From positions 248,001-312,000 of the forward strand of contig NZ_CP091792.1 in the NCBI RefSeq assembly GCF_022024115.1: a stretch of 64,000 nt of DNA, given 5' to 3'. The translations under genes were made by a program, and so were the position numbers. The DNA is from Prevotella communis. GTDB lineage: Bacteria; Bacteroidota; Bacteroidia; Bacteroidales; Bacteroidaceae. Below are positions 1 to 7,746 of the stretch, piece after piece. Numbering within the stretch: position 1 is the first letter of the stretch; each line of letters begins with the position of its first letter. Below the pieces are notes generated by a model, which made no database searches, was not told where the DNA came from, and saw only the letters and a program-made list of their open reading frames with translations.

Positions 1-34
1 TGCGGATTGGACGGATGGGTACTCTGGTCGCAGA

Positions 35-125
35 GCTCAAAATTATTATAAAATTAATTTGGAAAATTGTAGGGACCTAAAGGTCTAGAAATGGAGAAGT
101 GCGCTAACGCGCAGAAATCCAACAA
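35..125 (+). repeat. C(TAAA)G hairpin block, copy 1
   Basis: Short self-complementary segments follow one another: GACC-TAAA-GGTC at 74-85 and TGCGC-TAAC-GCGCA at 100-113. The stretch around 50-95 is clearly related to 5330-5385 and 13300-13355. The block lies directly upstream of structured element copy 1, an order repeated at 13257-13622. The upstream bases 1-34 carry CGGATTGGACGGATG, resembling the CACGGATG repeats seen in the gene at 17668. Confidence 0.7.
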
Positions 126-149
126 ATCTGATCAAAATCAAGCAAATTA

Positions 150-340
150 TTGAAAGAAAAAAACAAGAAAAACTCTCACGCAGTATGTGTTGGACTTGCA
201 GTCCAGACAAGATGTGAGGCGCCTATTTTTCCTTGTGTGCAAGCACCCAGGAAAAAACAGTCACCTTACATCTCGGTCTCTTGCAGAGACAGTACATACA
301 ACGTGAGCAAAAACAACGGCTTGGAAAGCCTAAAAAATGG
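150..340 (+). ncRNA. Structured three-way-junction element, copy 1
   Basis: An outer stem (CTCACG 175-180 with CGTGAG 302-307; GTATGT 183-188 with ACATAC 294-299) encloses three arms: hairpin TGGACT/AGTCCA (191-205), a long arm starting AGATGT/ACATCT (210-215, 268-273) that contains TTTTTCCT/AGGAAAAA (226-233, 249-256), and hairpin GTCTC/GAGAC (276-290). A 3' box with hairpin GGCTT-GGA-AAGCC (318-330) follows. Two further copies at 13021 and 13446 keep this topology with different stem sequences, which favours a functional RNA or single-stranded DNA fold over a coding role. Strand and transcription are inferred. A 71-codon open frame here is not conserved in the other copies. Confidence 0.6.
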
Positions 341-378
341 TGCACGCTGGATTGTTGGAGGGTAGGTTCGTGTCAACT

Positions 379-413
379 GATGGTTCAGTGTTTATGGTTC
401 TTGGTTCACGATT
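379..413 (+). repeat. Imperfect GGTTCA array before HA gene 1
   Basis: Degenerate copies of TGGTTCA/TTGGTTC run directly into the start codon of the helicase-associated mini-gene. Similar arrays precede the copies at 5914 and 7897. No promoter box of the TAnnTTTG type lies within them. Confidence 0.55.
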
Positions 414-647
414 ATGACACAGGAGGAAAGATGGTTGGAAAAATATCATGAAGTGGTTGAATTTATCGAAACCAATCATAGAAATCCATCGCGTCATAAC
501 CCCGAGGAGAGGTATAAATATTGCAACTGGCTAAAGCATACTAAGAAGCAATTCAATGCGGGCGAACTTAAACCAGAGAGGGTAGAGCTTTTTATTAGAC
601 TCCTTGCATTAGCAGAAGAGAATAAGCATGTAAACCAGTGGATATGA
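414..647 (+). CDS. Stand-alone helicase-associated (HA) domain mini-protein 1
   Basis: A 77-residue protein with the layout of a single helicase-associated domain: an N-terminal W (residue 7), a central NHRNPSRH segment, a W in the middle (CNWLK) and a GELKPERVE turn near the end. In large Bacteroidales helicases such domains occur as C-terminal tandem repeats; here one unit is the whole protein. The window has three paralogues (4968, 5914, 7897); this is the most divergent. The start is the ATG within MTQEERW, conserved in all four. Biochemical role unknown; nucleic-acid binding is inferred from the family. Confidence 0.65.
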   Translation: MTQEERWLEKYHEVVEFIETNHRNPSRHNPEERYKYCNWLKHTKKQFNAGELKPERVELFIRLLALAEENKHVNQWI

Positions 648-664
648 TTCTACAGAAATAAAAT

Positions 665-688
665 AGGGAGTGGCGAAGCACTCCCTGT
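665..688 (+). terminator. Hairpin after HA gene 1
   Basis: GGGAGTG-GCGAAG-CACTCCC forms a 7-bp stem 18 bases after the stop codon. No T-run follows, so factor-independent termination is uncertain. Confidence 0.4.
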
Positions 689-734
689 GGCAGCTTAATA
701 ACTAAAAACAAAAAAAATATTGGCAACAACCACA

Positions 735-956
735 TTAGCCCTTGGGGGGATAAGGGTCGTTTCCATAACTTCTTTTGTCGCGGATATGTCCGTCCATTGC
801 ATGAATGGTCAGTTCCTTGCCTTGATTAATCGCAATCTGCCTTCCGCGTTCAATAGCTTGGTACTGATGATCGAAGACACCTGAACTGCGAGTGCAGCCA
901 TCTTGCTTCAACTTCCAGACATTTCCGTTTCTTACTACGTGAATCTGATTTCCCAT
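735..956 (-). CDS. DUF2188 domain protein
   Basis: About 73 residues when started at MGNQIHVV, the usual DUF2188 beginning; an in-frame ATG 90 bases upstream would add a tail that reads through the leader repeat and is less likely. Features seen: HVV near the N-terminus, a QAIERGRQIA helix, and the C-terminal RDKRSYGNDPYPPKG box diagnostic of the family. Function in the family is unknown. It lies downstream of the HNH gene on the same strand, and each gene has its own copy of one leader sequence, so they are probably expressed together. Confidence 0.75.
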   Translation of the reverse strand: MGNQIHVVRNGNVWKLKQDGCTRSSGVFDHQYQAIERGRQIAINQGKELTIHAMDGHIRDKRSYGNDPYPPKG

Positions 957-969
957 AGCGGTAACGAAA

Positions 970-1020
970 TTAAGTTGTAAAAATTTAAAATAAGTATCTG
1001 AGCTCGAAGCTCGCACGAGT
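970..1020 (-). promoter_or_regulatory. Leader repeat upstream of DUF2188 gene
   Basis: Read on the minus strand: CTCGTGCGAG then GAGCT-TCG-AGCTC, two adjacent small hairpins, followed by an AT-rich stretch AAATTTTTACAACTT. The same arrangement, with a changed loop base, sits upstream of the HNH gene at 1384-1435. It lies only about 15 bases from the start codon, which suggests 5'UTR control. Confidence 0.5.
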
Positions 1021-1064
1021 GGGTTCATTTCATGCATCAATTGCAAATACTCTGAACAAAGGAA

Positions 1065-1370
1065 TTAACCAACCTTCTTATAGTTTTGATTACCGTAAGA
1101 GTAAATTGGGCATGTGAGGGGGCCGTCTTGACGAGATGCATTGTTGTACCACTGCAGAGGACGAAGATTCCAGATATAATCTGATCCTCCTTTAGCTTCA
1201 GGAACGATATGGTCTACTTCCCAACCATAAATGCTGTTTCTGTTGCCATACAGCGATTTGCAAATCCAAGCGCCGCAGTCATCTTTGCGCCACTCTGCTG
1301 GATTGTAACCAGCTACTACGTGGCCTTTTTGCCAAACGGTTTCAACGGTTTCATCAGAAAATGTTGCCAT
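1065..1370 (-). CDS. HNH endonuclease domain protein
   Basis: A 101-residue protein with an HNH core: WEVDHIVPEAKGGSDYIWNLRPLQWYNNASR (residues about 50-80 in sequence order) holds the catalytic His pair region, an Asn and the second Asn typical of HNH nucleases. An upstream CGAWICKSLYG replaces the zinc-binding Cys pairs of larger members, so this is a minimal HNH form. Nicking or cleaving DNA is the expected activity. It is the first gene of a two-gene unit with the DUF2188 gene. A role in defence or DNA exchange would be guesswork. Confidence 0.75.
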   Translation of the reverse strand: MATFSDETVETVWQKGHVVAGYNPAEWRKDDCGAWICKSLYGNRNSIYGWEVDHIVPEAKGGSDYIWNLRPLQWYNNASRQDGPLTCPIYSYGNQNYKKVG

Positions 1371-1383
1371 TGTTTTTACTAGA

Positions 1384-1476
1384 TTAAAGTTGTCAAAAAT
1401 TTAATTAACATAGCTGAGCTCTAAGCTCGCACGAGAGTAGTCAGCCCTATACAGTTTGCCCCTGTTGGGGCTGACG
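1384..1476 (-). promoter_or_regulatory. Hairpin-rich leader upstream of HNH gene
   Basis: On the minus strand an outer stem GTCAGCCC/GGGCTGAC with a competing inner CCCC-AACA-GGGG hairpin (about 1438-1474) is followed by CTCGTGCGAG and GAGCT-TAG-AGCTC (1400-1435) and an AT-rich tract. The competing stems and long leader resemble a regulatory RNA; the second half is duplicated at 970-1020. Confidence 0.45.
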
Positions 1477-1661
1477 AAATCCTTATCAAAAATAACCGTA
1501 GTCATTATCCTAAATCCAATGTAGTGGTTGGTGACATGGTTAACGGGGGCAAAGATATGAATTATCAGTGAAATAACCAAACTTATTATGAGAAATTTTG
1601 GATTTCATATACAAAATGTATATTCAAATGCTTAAAATTTGGTGCTTCTGCTTAAATTTAC

Positions 1662-1669
1662 TACCTTTG
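1662..1669 (+). promoter_or_regulatory. -7 box (TACCTTTG) of AAA ATPase gene
   Basis: Matches the Bacteroidetes -7 consensus TAnnTTTG followed by C, 22 bases before the ATG at 1691. Confidence 0.7.
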
Positions 1670-1690
1670 CATCCAAAAATTGTATAAGAT

Positions 1691-3028
1691 ATGATAGAGA
1701 AGATATGCATAACAAACTATCTCTCCATTAAAGAAAAGATGGAGTTTTCTTTTGTTAGTTCAAGGGAAAAAGAAAAGTTTGATGGCAAAACTACGTGGTA
1801 TGAACAGTGTGGTGATAAGAAGCTTGCTAAGTTAGTATTTGTTCTTGGTAATAATGCTGCTGGTAAGACAAACTTTATTAATGCTGTTCGTACAATGAGA
1901 ACGCTTGTTATCTCAAAACCTTCGGAAAGAGATGACTCGTTGGAATATATGCCCTTTATGCTTGATAAAGAATCAAGGTATAAGCCAACGACATTTGATA
2001 TTGTTTATTTTACTGAAGATACCAGGTATCTTTATAGTATTACATATAATGAAACAGTAATATTAGAAGAATCCTTAAAGCAATCAAGAAGGACTCGTGA
2101 GATACCAATATACCTAAGGAGATACGACAAAGATAGAGGTTTGTCGATTGTTGAGTTTGCGCCTGACTGTGGTCTTTCTGCGTCAGAGAGGATTGATTTG
2201 CAGCGTCAGACGACGACTAATACTTCTGTTTTGTCATCGTTTTGGGGCATGAACTTAAATAGTAAAGCCTTAAGCGATAGTTATCTTTTCTTCAGAGATA
2301 AAATAGGCATGAATGTAGCCCAGGATGAAAATCTTGCTGATATATTGTCGAAGGGGACAAAAATAGAACAGAAAAGGCTCAAAAATGATCTTCTAATGTT
2401 TCTGAACATAATAAATTCTAATATTACTGACTATAAAATAACTGAGCATAGATGGAAGTCTCCTAGGCCTATGGCAAGGTTTGGAAGAATGGATATGGGC
2501 GAGATGACACCTGATATGTTTGTTATGGAAGAGCGAGTCATACGAACAATAACATTTTATCATCAAACAGAAAGTGGTGAATACCCTCTAGAGGAGGACC
2601 TCGAATCTGACGGAACGATAGCGTTGATAAGATTAATTGCAATGACGCAGACGCTAATTAATAATGGTATGACCGTGTTCTTAGATGAGCAACCGGCCGG
2701 TATTCATGAGCAGGCTTTGAAATATATGATCTCATGCTACTTGTGCTTGGCCACTGATTGTCAGCTGGTTGTTGCTGGGCAAGATACATCTTTTTTGTCA
2801 TATAAGAAGTTACGTAGGGATTCCATTCGTGTTTTCAAGAAAGATAACGATGGTAATACTTATTTGTTTAAGGATGCTGATAATAAAATGTTTATGAGCA
2901 ATACAAATGTACGTAATTTCGTGTTTGGCAATTCCGATATATTCCAAATTGCTGATGAATCAGATATTGAGTTTCTTTTTGAGACGCTTAAAATGATGTA
3001 TTACCGAAAAAAAGGAAAAAACGGATGA
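1691..3028 (+). CDS. Solitary AAA ATPase (ABC/SMC-like, AAA_21 type)
   Basis: A 445-residue ATPase with the split ABC-type core: Walker A GNNAAGKT (about residue 53), a signature-like LESDGTIALIRL segment (about 305) and Walker B MTVFLDEQPAGIH (about 330) with the catalytic Glu, then a VVAGQDTSFL switch. The N-terminal ITNYLSIKE is typical of COG1106-type ATPases of overcoming-lysogenization/abortive-infection kind, which often work with a nuclease partner; no partner ORF is adjacent, only gene remnants downstream. The gene is AT-rich relative to the metabolic genes, consistent with horizontal transfer. Own promoter. Defence role is inferred, not shown. Confidence 0.75.
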   Translation: MIEKICITNYLSIKEKMEFSFVSSREKEKFDGKTTWYEQCGDKKLAKLVFVLGNNAAGKTNFINAVRTMRTLVISKPSERDDSLEYMPFMLDKESRYKPTTFDIVYFTEDTRYLYSITYNETVILEESLKQSRRTREIPIYLRRYDKDRGLSIVEFAPDCGLSASERIDLQRQTTTNTSVLSSFWGMNLNSKALSDSYLFFRDKIGMNVAQDENLADILSKGTKIEQKRLKNDLLMFLNIINSNITDYKITEHRWKSPRPMARFGRMDMGEMTPDMFVMEERVIRTITFYHQTESGEYPLEEDLESDGTIALIRLIAMTQTLINNGMTVFLDEQPAGIHEQALKYMISCYLCLATDCQLVVAGQDTSFLSYKKLRRDSIRVFKKDNDGNTYLFKDADNKMFMSNTNVRNFVFGNSDIFQIADESDIEFLFETLKMMYYRKKGKNG

Positions 3029-3179
3029 ACTATCCTGCCGGATGATAATCGGGAAGACACCGCTTTATGGTGATGACAATGTGCCTGCAAGGCTCTTTGA
3101 CATCAGGGCCTGCGGGTGGGGGATATAAGCAATGTCCCAACCAATTATGAAAGAAATCAATAATACAATTACAAAGAGA

Positions 3180-3275
3180 TCAGGGGACGGTTCTGAAGTG
3201 AACCCAGAAAGTTGGACACAACTGAAAGGTTCAAATGAAAAAAGAATTTAGTTTAGAAGAAAAGATGCCCGCAAT
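3180..3275 (+). mobile_element. Remnant of an IS3-like left end
   Basis: TGAACCCAGAAAGTTGGACA resembles the terminal sequences of IS3-family elements, and about 25 bases later an ATG opens MKKEFSLEEKM, like the start of a small orfA. The frame then diverges and stops after about 33 codons. TCAGGGGACGGTTCTGA at 3180 resembles REP-type motifs. No second end or orfB was found. Confidence 0.35.
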
Positions 3276-3320
3276 TGTGTTTGTTCCCGTCCCGGTGGTT
3301 TCCGAAATTTACGGAATTAG

Positions 3321-3428
3321 GGATTCACGGAGATAGAGGCAGGTGGTAAGGAATACTTACGGACTGATGGATACAAAAAAATGGATGTCACAGATTGTGA
3401 TACCCTATTGAAAGAGGATACGATATGA
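3321..3428 (+). pseudogene. 3' fragment of an unidentified gene
   Basis: An open frame without a start reads ...EAGGKEYLRTDGYKKMDVTD... and ends in a TGA that overlaps the ATG of the next gene (ATGA). The coupling suggests it is the tail of a real upstream gene lost to the insertion remnant at 3180. The YLRT segment is reminiscent of the C-terminus of DUF3892 proteins, a weak match. Confidence 0.35.
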
Positions 3429-4906
3429 CAATAGAAGATATACAGAAATCGACGGAGTTTCAGACTCTGATTGCTGAATGTACGGCATACGACTATAAGG
3501 AATCTCTGGAGGAGAAGAAACCTAAGAGTTGGCTGAAGAGCGTGAGTGCTTTTGCAAATACCATGGGCGGTTCGTTGTTCTTTGGAGTGGATAATGATGG
3601 CAACGTTAAGGGGCTGGATGATATTCAGCACGTGACAGAAACCATCAGCATGAAGATCAGAGATTATATGGATCCGCTGCCGGATGTGGAGATGATTCCG
3701 TTGGAACAGGAGGGAATGCATGTTCTCCAGCTGAAGGTGAAGGAGGGCTTGTACACTCCGTATTATTACGTTGGTGACGGTCAGCGTGTGGCTTTTGTGC
3801 GCAATGGCGACGAGAGTCTACCGGCAACAGCAGAGCAGATGGTGAGACTGGTGCTGAAAGGTACGAACAGAACGTATGACTCGTTACGTACGGATAAAAG
3901 GGTGGAGGATTATTCGTTTGCCATCCTGGCAAATACCTTCAAGGAACGTGTTCAGCAGGATTGGGACAAAAAGTATCTGCTATCGTTTGGACTGATAACG
4001 GATGATGGCTATTTGACCAATGCGGGTGCACTGTTTGCAGATGACTGCTGGCTGAGTCAGTCGCGACTGTATTGTACACGGTGGTATGGTCTGGAGAAAA
4101 GTGATGCCATCAATGATGCGGAGTATAAGGGGAATATCCTTTTGTTGCTACGTGAGGCGATGAACTTTGTGAAATCGAACACCAAGAAAGGGTGGGAGAA
4201 GCTGCCTGACGGCAGGAAGAACAAACCCGAGTATGCAGAAAGAGCCGTATTGGAGGCTATGGTGAACCATTTCATTCACAGGGACTATACCGTGATGGGC
4301 GGTGAGGTGCATCTGGACATCTATGATGACAGGATTGCTGTAACCTCGCCAGGCGGTATGTATAGCGGTCAACAGGTGCAGGATGTTCCGCTGGAGGATA
4401 TTTCGTCGTTGAGGCGAAACCCTGTGCTGGCAGACGTGATGGCGCAACTGGATTATATGGAGAAGCGTGGTAGCGGCTTGAAGCGCATCTGCAACGAAAC
4501 AAAGGCACTGGAGGCGTATAAGGATGACAGACGGCCTGTGTTCAAGTCTTCGCCTAGTCAGTTTATGACGATTATTTACTCTGTTGATTATAAAGATGCA
4601 GGTCAAGTAGCAGGTCAAGATACAGGTAATGTTACTAAGCAGTCACTAAGTTGGGACCAAGTTGGGACTAAGTTGGGACTAAGTAGGGACCAAGTTGAAA
4701 AGTTGCTTTTGAGCGCAATTCAGGCAACTTCTGCTGCTGAGATTAGGCAGGTCATGAATATGACGAATGCTACAAAATTCAAGAGAAATTATATAGACCC
4801 TCTCTTGGAACTGAGAATACTTGCCATGACACAACCAGACTCGCCTAAGAGTCCTACCCAGAAGTATTATCTTACAGAGTTGGGTAAGCAATTAATTAAG
4901 AAATGA
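3425..4906 (+). CDS. AlbA_2 / Schlafen-type ATP-binding protein
   Basis: A 493-residue protein with an N-terminal AlbA_2 (Schlafen-like) domain: YDYKES...KSVSAFANTMGGSLFFGVDNDGNVKGL (about 25-70). The middle (about 270-370) has a GHKL-type ATP-binding segment with EAMVNHFIHRDY and GSGLKRI. The C-terminal third is winged-helix-like. Such proteins are often named RecG-like transcriptional regulators. At 4650-4700 the DNA has direct repeats of about 12 bases (GTTGGGACTAA-like) encoding a repeated WDQVGTKLGLSRDQV segment. ATG overlaps the stop of an upstream fragment, so translation was probably coupled. Confidence 0.8.
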   Translation: MTIEDIQKSTEFQTLIAECTAYDYKESLEEKKPKSWLKSVSAFANTMGGSLFFGVDNDGNVKGLDDIQHVTETISMKIRDYMDPLPDVEMIPLEQEGMHVLQLKVKEGLYTPYYYVGDGQRVAFVRNGDESLPATAEQMVRLVLKGTNRTYDSLRTDKRVEDYSFAILANTFKERVQQDWDKKYLLSFGLITDDGYLTNAGALFADDCWLSQSRLYCTRWYGLEKSDAINDAEYKGNILLLLREAMNFVKSNTKKGWEKLPDGRKNKPEYAERAVLEAMVNHFIHRDYTVMGGEVHLDIYDDRIAVTSPGGMYSGQQVQDVPLEDISSLRRNPVLADVMAQLDYMEKRGSGLKRICNETKALEAYKDDRRPVFKSSPSQFMTIIYSVDYKDAGQVAGQDTGNVTKQSLSWDQVGTKLGLSRDQVEKLLLSAIQATSAAEIRQVMNMTNATKFKRNYIDPLLELRILAMTQPDSPKSPTQKYYLTELGKQLIKK

Positions 4907-4967
4907 AACCGTTACATCTATAGGATGGGGGTGGTGAGCAAGAAAGTGATTGCATGAAGTAAGATGT

Positions 4968-5198
4968 ATGACGCAAGAAGAAAGGTGGAACGTGCGCTAT
5001 CAGAAGGTGATGGAATTTTTAGCGAAGAACCATAGAAATCCGTCACGTCACCGTTTAGAGGAGCATGATATGCTGAACTGGCTGAAGGCCAATAGAAAGG
5101 CTCTTAATGCGGGGAAGATGAGGCCTGAGAGGGTGGAGGCTTTCGGGAGACTGATGGCTTTGATGGAGGAGTATAAACGGAAGAATCAGTATGAATAG
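4968..5198 (+). CDS. HA-domain mini-protein 2
   Basis: 76 residues, beginning MTQEERW as in copy 1; a TTG 18 bases upstream is a poorer start. Shares NHRNPSRHRLEEHDMLNW and the whole C-terminal half (NAGKMRPERVEAFGRLMAL) with the copy at 7897, including near-identical DNA. It lacks the GGTTCA array that precedes the other copies. A terminator-like hairpin follows. Confidence 0.65.
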   Translation: MTQEERWNVRYQKVMEFLAKNHRNPSRHRLEEHDMLNWLKANRKALNAGKMRPERVEAFGRLMALMEEYKRKNQYE

Positions 5199-5205
5199 GA
5201 TAGGG

Positions 5206-5234
5206 AAAGTCAGCAGATGGGCTGGCTTTTCTTG
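5206..5234 (+). terminator. Terminator of HA gene 2
   Basis: GTCAGCAGATGGGCTGGC followed by TTTTC forms a stem just after the stop codon. The same sequence follows the copy at 7897. Confidence 0.55.
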
Positions 5235-5266
5235 GTTTATATGGGGCACGTGGAGAGAGTAAGGCG

Positions 5267-5440
5267 CACAGATTACGCTGATGGCACAGATATGCTCGCG
5301 CTAAAGCGTGAGAGGGGTCGCGATGCTCAAAATTCTAAGAAAATCAATTTAGAAAATTATAAGGACCTAAAGGTCTGGAAATGGATGGAGTCACCTAAAG
5401 GTGAGTAACCGAGTTCTACTCGCTTCGCTCGTCGAAGAAA
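5267..5440 (+). repeat. C(TAAA)G hairpin block, copy 2
   Basis: Hairpins with one loop and different stems: CTCGCGC-TAAA-GCGTGAG (5295-5312), GACC-TAAA-GGTC (5364-5375), TCACC-TAAA-GGTGA (5391-5404), then CTTCG-CTCGT-CGAAG near 5425. Related to 35-125 and 13257-13410. Here it is not followed by the three-way-junction element. Confidence 0.7.
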
Positions 5441-5496
5441 TTCATACAAATCGTGACAAATCATACAAAATATTTGCTTTTTTGCTCGTTAAATCG

Positions 5497-5504
5497 TATA
5501 TTTG
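5497..5504 (+). promoter_or_regulatory. -7 box (TATATTTG)
   Basis: Matches TAnnTTTG followed by C, 24 bases before the ATG at 5528. Confidence 0.65.
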
Positions 5505-5527
5505 CACCGAAGAATAATTGGTTTTAG

Positions 5528-5818
5528 ATGAACAATTGCAAGAATTCAAATACAAAGGATGAGGCTATCCTCAGTAGTGCAGATGGCTTTACCGCCTTTA
5601 GCTTTGGCGGCTACAACATCCGTTTCCGGGCGCCATATAGCTTGGAAAGGTATGTCGATGTCGTTAAGTGGGACGATGGCTATCTGGTAGTGCTGGCCAA
5701 GTACAGCCACAACGCTGAGCCCGAGGAGGAGTATATCGATCTAAAACCTATTCTTGAGGGATTGTATATCGACTCTGCCTCTTTTTTGAAATCCATAAAA
5801 AGTGTACGAATAGCTTAA
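5528..5818 (+). CDS. Small DUF2442-like protein
   Basis: 96 residues. The C-terminal two thirds (YVDVVKWDDGYLVVLAKY..., then EEEYIDLKPILEGLYIDSASFLKSIKSVRI) follow the strand-turn-strand pattern of DUF2442, a family of small proteins often found near toxin-antitoxin genes. The N-terminus is unmatched. It has its own promoter and no partner gene beside it; a REP-like motif and a GGTTCA array follow directly. Family call is tentative. Confidence 0.45.
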   Translation: MNNCKNSNTKDEAILSSADGFTAFSFGGYNIRFRAPYSLERYVDVVKWDDGYLVVLAKYSHNAEPEEEYIDLKPILEGLYIDSASFLKSIKSVRIA

Positions 5819-5913
5819 GGACCGGGGGGACGGGTATGGTTCATGGTTCAGGGTTCATGGTTCTTCGACGAGCGAAGCGACAGAGTCGAGCGCATGGTTA
5901 AGGGTTCATGGTT
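5817..5913 (+). repeat. GGGGGACGGGT junction and GGTTCAT array before HA gene 3
   Basis: AAGGACCGGGGGGACGGGTA is followed by degenerate GGTTCATGGTT units, interrupted by TTCGACGAGCGAAGCGACAG, up to the start codon of HA gene 3. Nearly the same order occurs at 7745-7896. Confidence 0.65.
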
Positions 5914-6144
5914 ATGACCCAAGATGAAAAGTGGATGCTAAAGTATAACGAGGTAGTCGTTTTTATAGAGACTAACCATAGAAATCCGTCACGTCACCGT
6001 TTAGAAGAGCATGATATGCTTAACTGGGTTAAGCAGCAAAGAAAATTGAAAAATAAGGGAGAACTGAAGACGGAGAGAGCGGAGATGTTGGAAAGGCTGT
6101 TGTCTTTGTGGGAGGAGTATAAGAGGGTGAATCAATACGTTTAG
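5914..6144 (+). CDS. HA-domain mini-protein 3
   Basis: 76 residues from MTQDEKW; an ATG 6 bases upstream is less likely because the MTQ start is conserved. The N-terminal half is identical at the protein level to that of the copy at 7897, while the C-terminal half (KNKGELKTERAEMLERLL) differs. No promoter box is visible nearby. Confidence 0.65.
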   Translation: MTQDEKWMLKYNEVVVFIETNHRNPSRHRLEEHDMLNWVKQQRKLKNKGELKTERAEMLERLLSLWEEYKRVNQYV

Positions 6145-6234
6145 TTTACTGTTTACTGTTTACCGTTGAGAGGTTAGGAAAAGCTACGGCTAAATATGAT
6201 GATTGGCCGTGTTATTTGAAAAAACGAAGTTAAA

Positions 6235-6287
6235 ATTGAAAATCTTGGGAATTTTTGATTGAAAATCTTGGGAATTTTGTATCTTTG
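6235..6287 (+). promoter_or_regulatory. Promoter with 21-base direct repeats
   Basis: ATTGAAAATCTTGGGAATTT occurs twice with a 23-base period (6235-6255 and 6258-6278), ending at the -7 box TATCTTTG (6280-6287). The repeats cover the -33 region, a good site for an operator. Confidence 0.6.
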
Positions 6288-6307
6288 CACCGTCAAACTG
6301 ATATAAA

Positions 6308-7573
6308 ATGTATTACGAAAGACTTATAGAAGAGCAGATTGCGCTGAAATTGAGGACTTCAGGAGCGGTGGTTGTTGCGGGACCAAAGTTCTGCGGCAAG
6401 ACTACTACGTGCATGCTGTACCAGAAGAGTTTCGTGAAACTGAACACGAAACAAGCTATTGCTATGGCCAGGATGAACCCGAAGGCAGTGCTGGTAGGGG
6501 AGAATCCAAGGCTGATAGACGAATGGCAGAAGGCTCCGGACATCTGGAATCAGGTGAAGGATGACCTGGACTTTAACTATGAGTTTGGGAAATACATTCT
6601 GACAGGCAGCAGCACGCCTGCTGACAAGACTGAAGTACATCATAGTGGTGCAGGCAGGATTGCTCCGCTGAATATGCGCCCCATGACACTATGGGAATCA
6701 AAGGAGTCGAAAGGAACGGTATCGTTGAAAGATCTGTTTGAGGGTGGTGAGAACTTCCCGTGGGACATGAACCAAGACTTTACACTGGAAGATGTGGCAT
6801 TCCTGCTTTGCAGAGGCGGTTGGCCCATTGCGGTATTGGCGCCCCGTGACATTGCCTTGGAGATAACCAAGAACTACTATAACGGGCTATTTGTGTTTGA
6901 GGACAGTGAGAACGAGCGCTTCCGGAACAAGAAGCCCGAGGTGTTGCGTATGATTCTGAGGAGTTATGCAAGGAATATATCATCAGAGGCTGCTGTATCT
7001 ACAATCATCAGTGATATCCGCCAGAGCAATGAGCGTACGATGGATACCAAGACGTATGATGATTATATGGAGGCGCTGAAAGACCTGTATATCATTGAGG
7101 ATATGGAGGCTTGGAATCCGAATATTCGGTCAAAGACTTCGATAAGGAGTACACCGACGAGACATTTTGTGGATACCTCTATTGCTTGTAGAAGCTTGGG
7201 TGTGAGTCCTGGTGACTTGATGAATGACTTAGAGAGTTTTGGACTGTTCTTTGAGGATTTTGCCGTGAGAGACCTGAGGGTTTATGCTGACAGGCTGGGC
7301 GGAGTGGTAAAACACTACAGGGACAATGCCGGCCTGGAGTGTGACGCAGTGGTGCATCTGGAAGATGGCCGCTGGGGTGGTATTGAGATTAAGCTGGGCG
7401 GCGATGACCTGATAAATGATGGTGCAGAGTCGCTGAAAAAACTGCGAGACAAGATAGTGGAGAAGAGTGACGAGAAGGCTCCGTCGTTCCTACTGGTGCT
7501 GACTGCCGTGGGTGGTGCATACAAGCGAGAGGACGGGGTGTTTGTGGCTCCGATTAATTTGTTGAGGCCGTAA
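6308..7573 (+). CDS. ATPase with AAA_14 and DUF4143 domains (1)
   Basis: 421 residues. Walker A GPKFCGKTT (about 25-33), Walker B RLIDEWQKAP (about 68) and sensor-like YILTGSS (about 95) form an AAA_14 domain; the C-terminal half is DUF4143, with the nuclease-like ECDAVVHLEDGRWGGIEIKLG segment (about 348-368: D, E, K spaced as in PD-(D/E)xK folds). Such proteins are common in Bacteroidetes, usually solitary, and of unknown function. A second member sits at 15397. The 23-base direct repeats over its promoter suggest autoregulation. Confidence 0.8.
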   Translation: MYYERLIEEQIALKLRTSGAVVVAGPKFCGKTTTCMLYQKSFVKLNTKQAIAMARMNPKAVLVGENPRLIDEWQKAPDIWNQVKDDLDFNYEFGKYILTGSSTPADKTEVHHSGAGRIAPLNMRPMTLWESKESKGTVSLKDLFEGGENFPWDMNQDFTLEDVAFLLCRGGWPIAVLAPRDIALEITKNYYNGLFVFEDSENERFRNKKPEVLRMILRSYARNISSEAAVSTIISDIRQSNERTMDTKTYDDYMEALKDLYIIEDMEAWNPNIRSKTSIRSTPTRHFVDTSIACRSLGVSPGDLMNDLESFGLFFEDFAVRDLRVYADRLGGVVKHYRDNAGLECDAVVHLEDGRWGGIEIKLGGDDLINDGAESLKKLRDKIVEKSDEKAPSFLLVLTAVGGAYKREDGVFVAPINLLRP

Positions 7574-7592
7574 GGATTATTAGCTATTAATG

Positions 7593-7746
7593 ATGAACAA
7601 AGAGAAACCGGTTTTCGGAACGACAGAGTGAGGATGCCTCAAATTTGAATTATATTAAAGGCTGTAGCAATGATTGTAAGTATTGCTTCAGTAAAGAAAT
7701 GGCTATCCGTTTCAAGAGGAAAACGCTGGAGAACTGGAAAGAGGGA
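7593..7746 (+). pseudogene. N-terminal fragment of a radical SAM protein
   Basis: After a degenerate start (MNKEKPVFGTTE then a stop) a second frame reads NLNYIKGCSNDCKYCFSK followed by EMAIRFKRKTLENWKEG. The CxxxCxxC motif is the iron-sulfur ligand set of radical SAM enzymes. The frame ends where the GGACCGGGGGGACGGGTACC junction begins, so the rest of the gene was lost there. Confidence 0.6.

Noticed and set aside
150..365. A 71-codon open frame over structured element copy 1
   Set aside because: The two other copies of the element do not keep the frame, while they keep the base pairing; no ribosome-binding site or family match.
5217..5408. A 63-codon frame ending NYKDLKVWKW, similar to the start of four-helix-bundle (IVP) proteins
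   Set aside because: The related copies at 50-95 and 13303-13355 have stops in this frame, and the hairpin GACC-TAAA-GGTC explains the conserved bases. Kept only as an alternative origin of the repeat.
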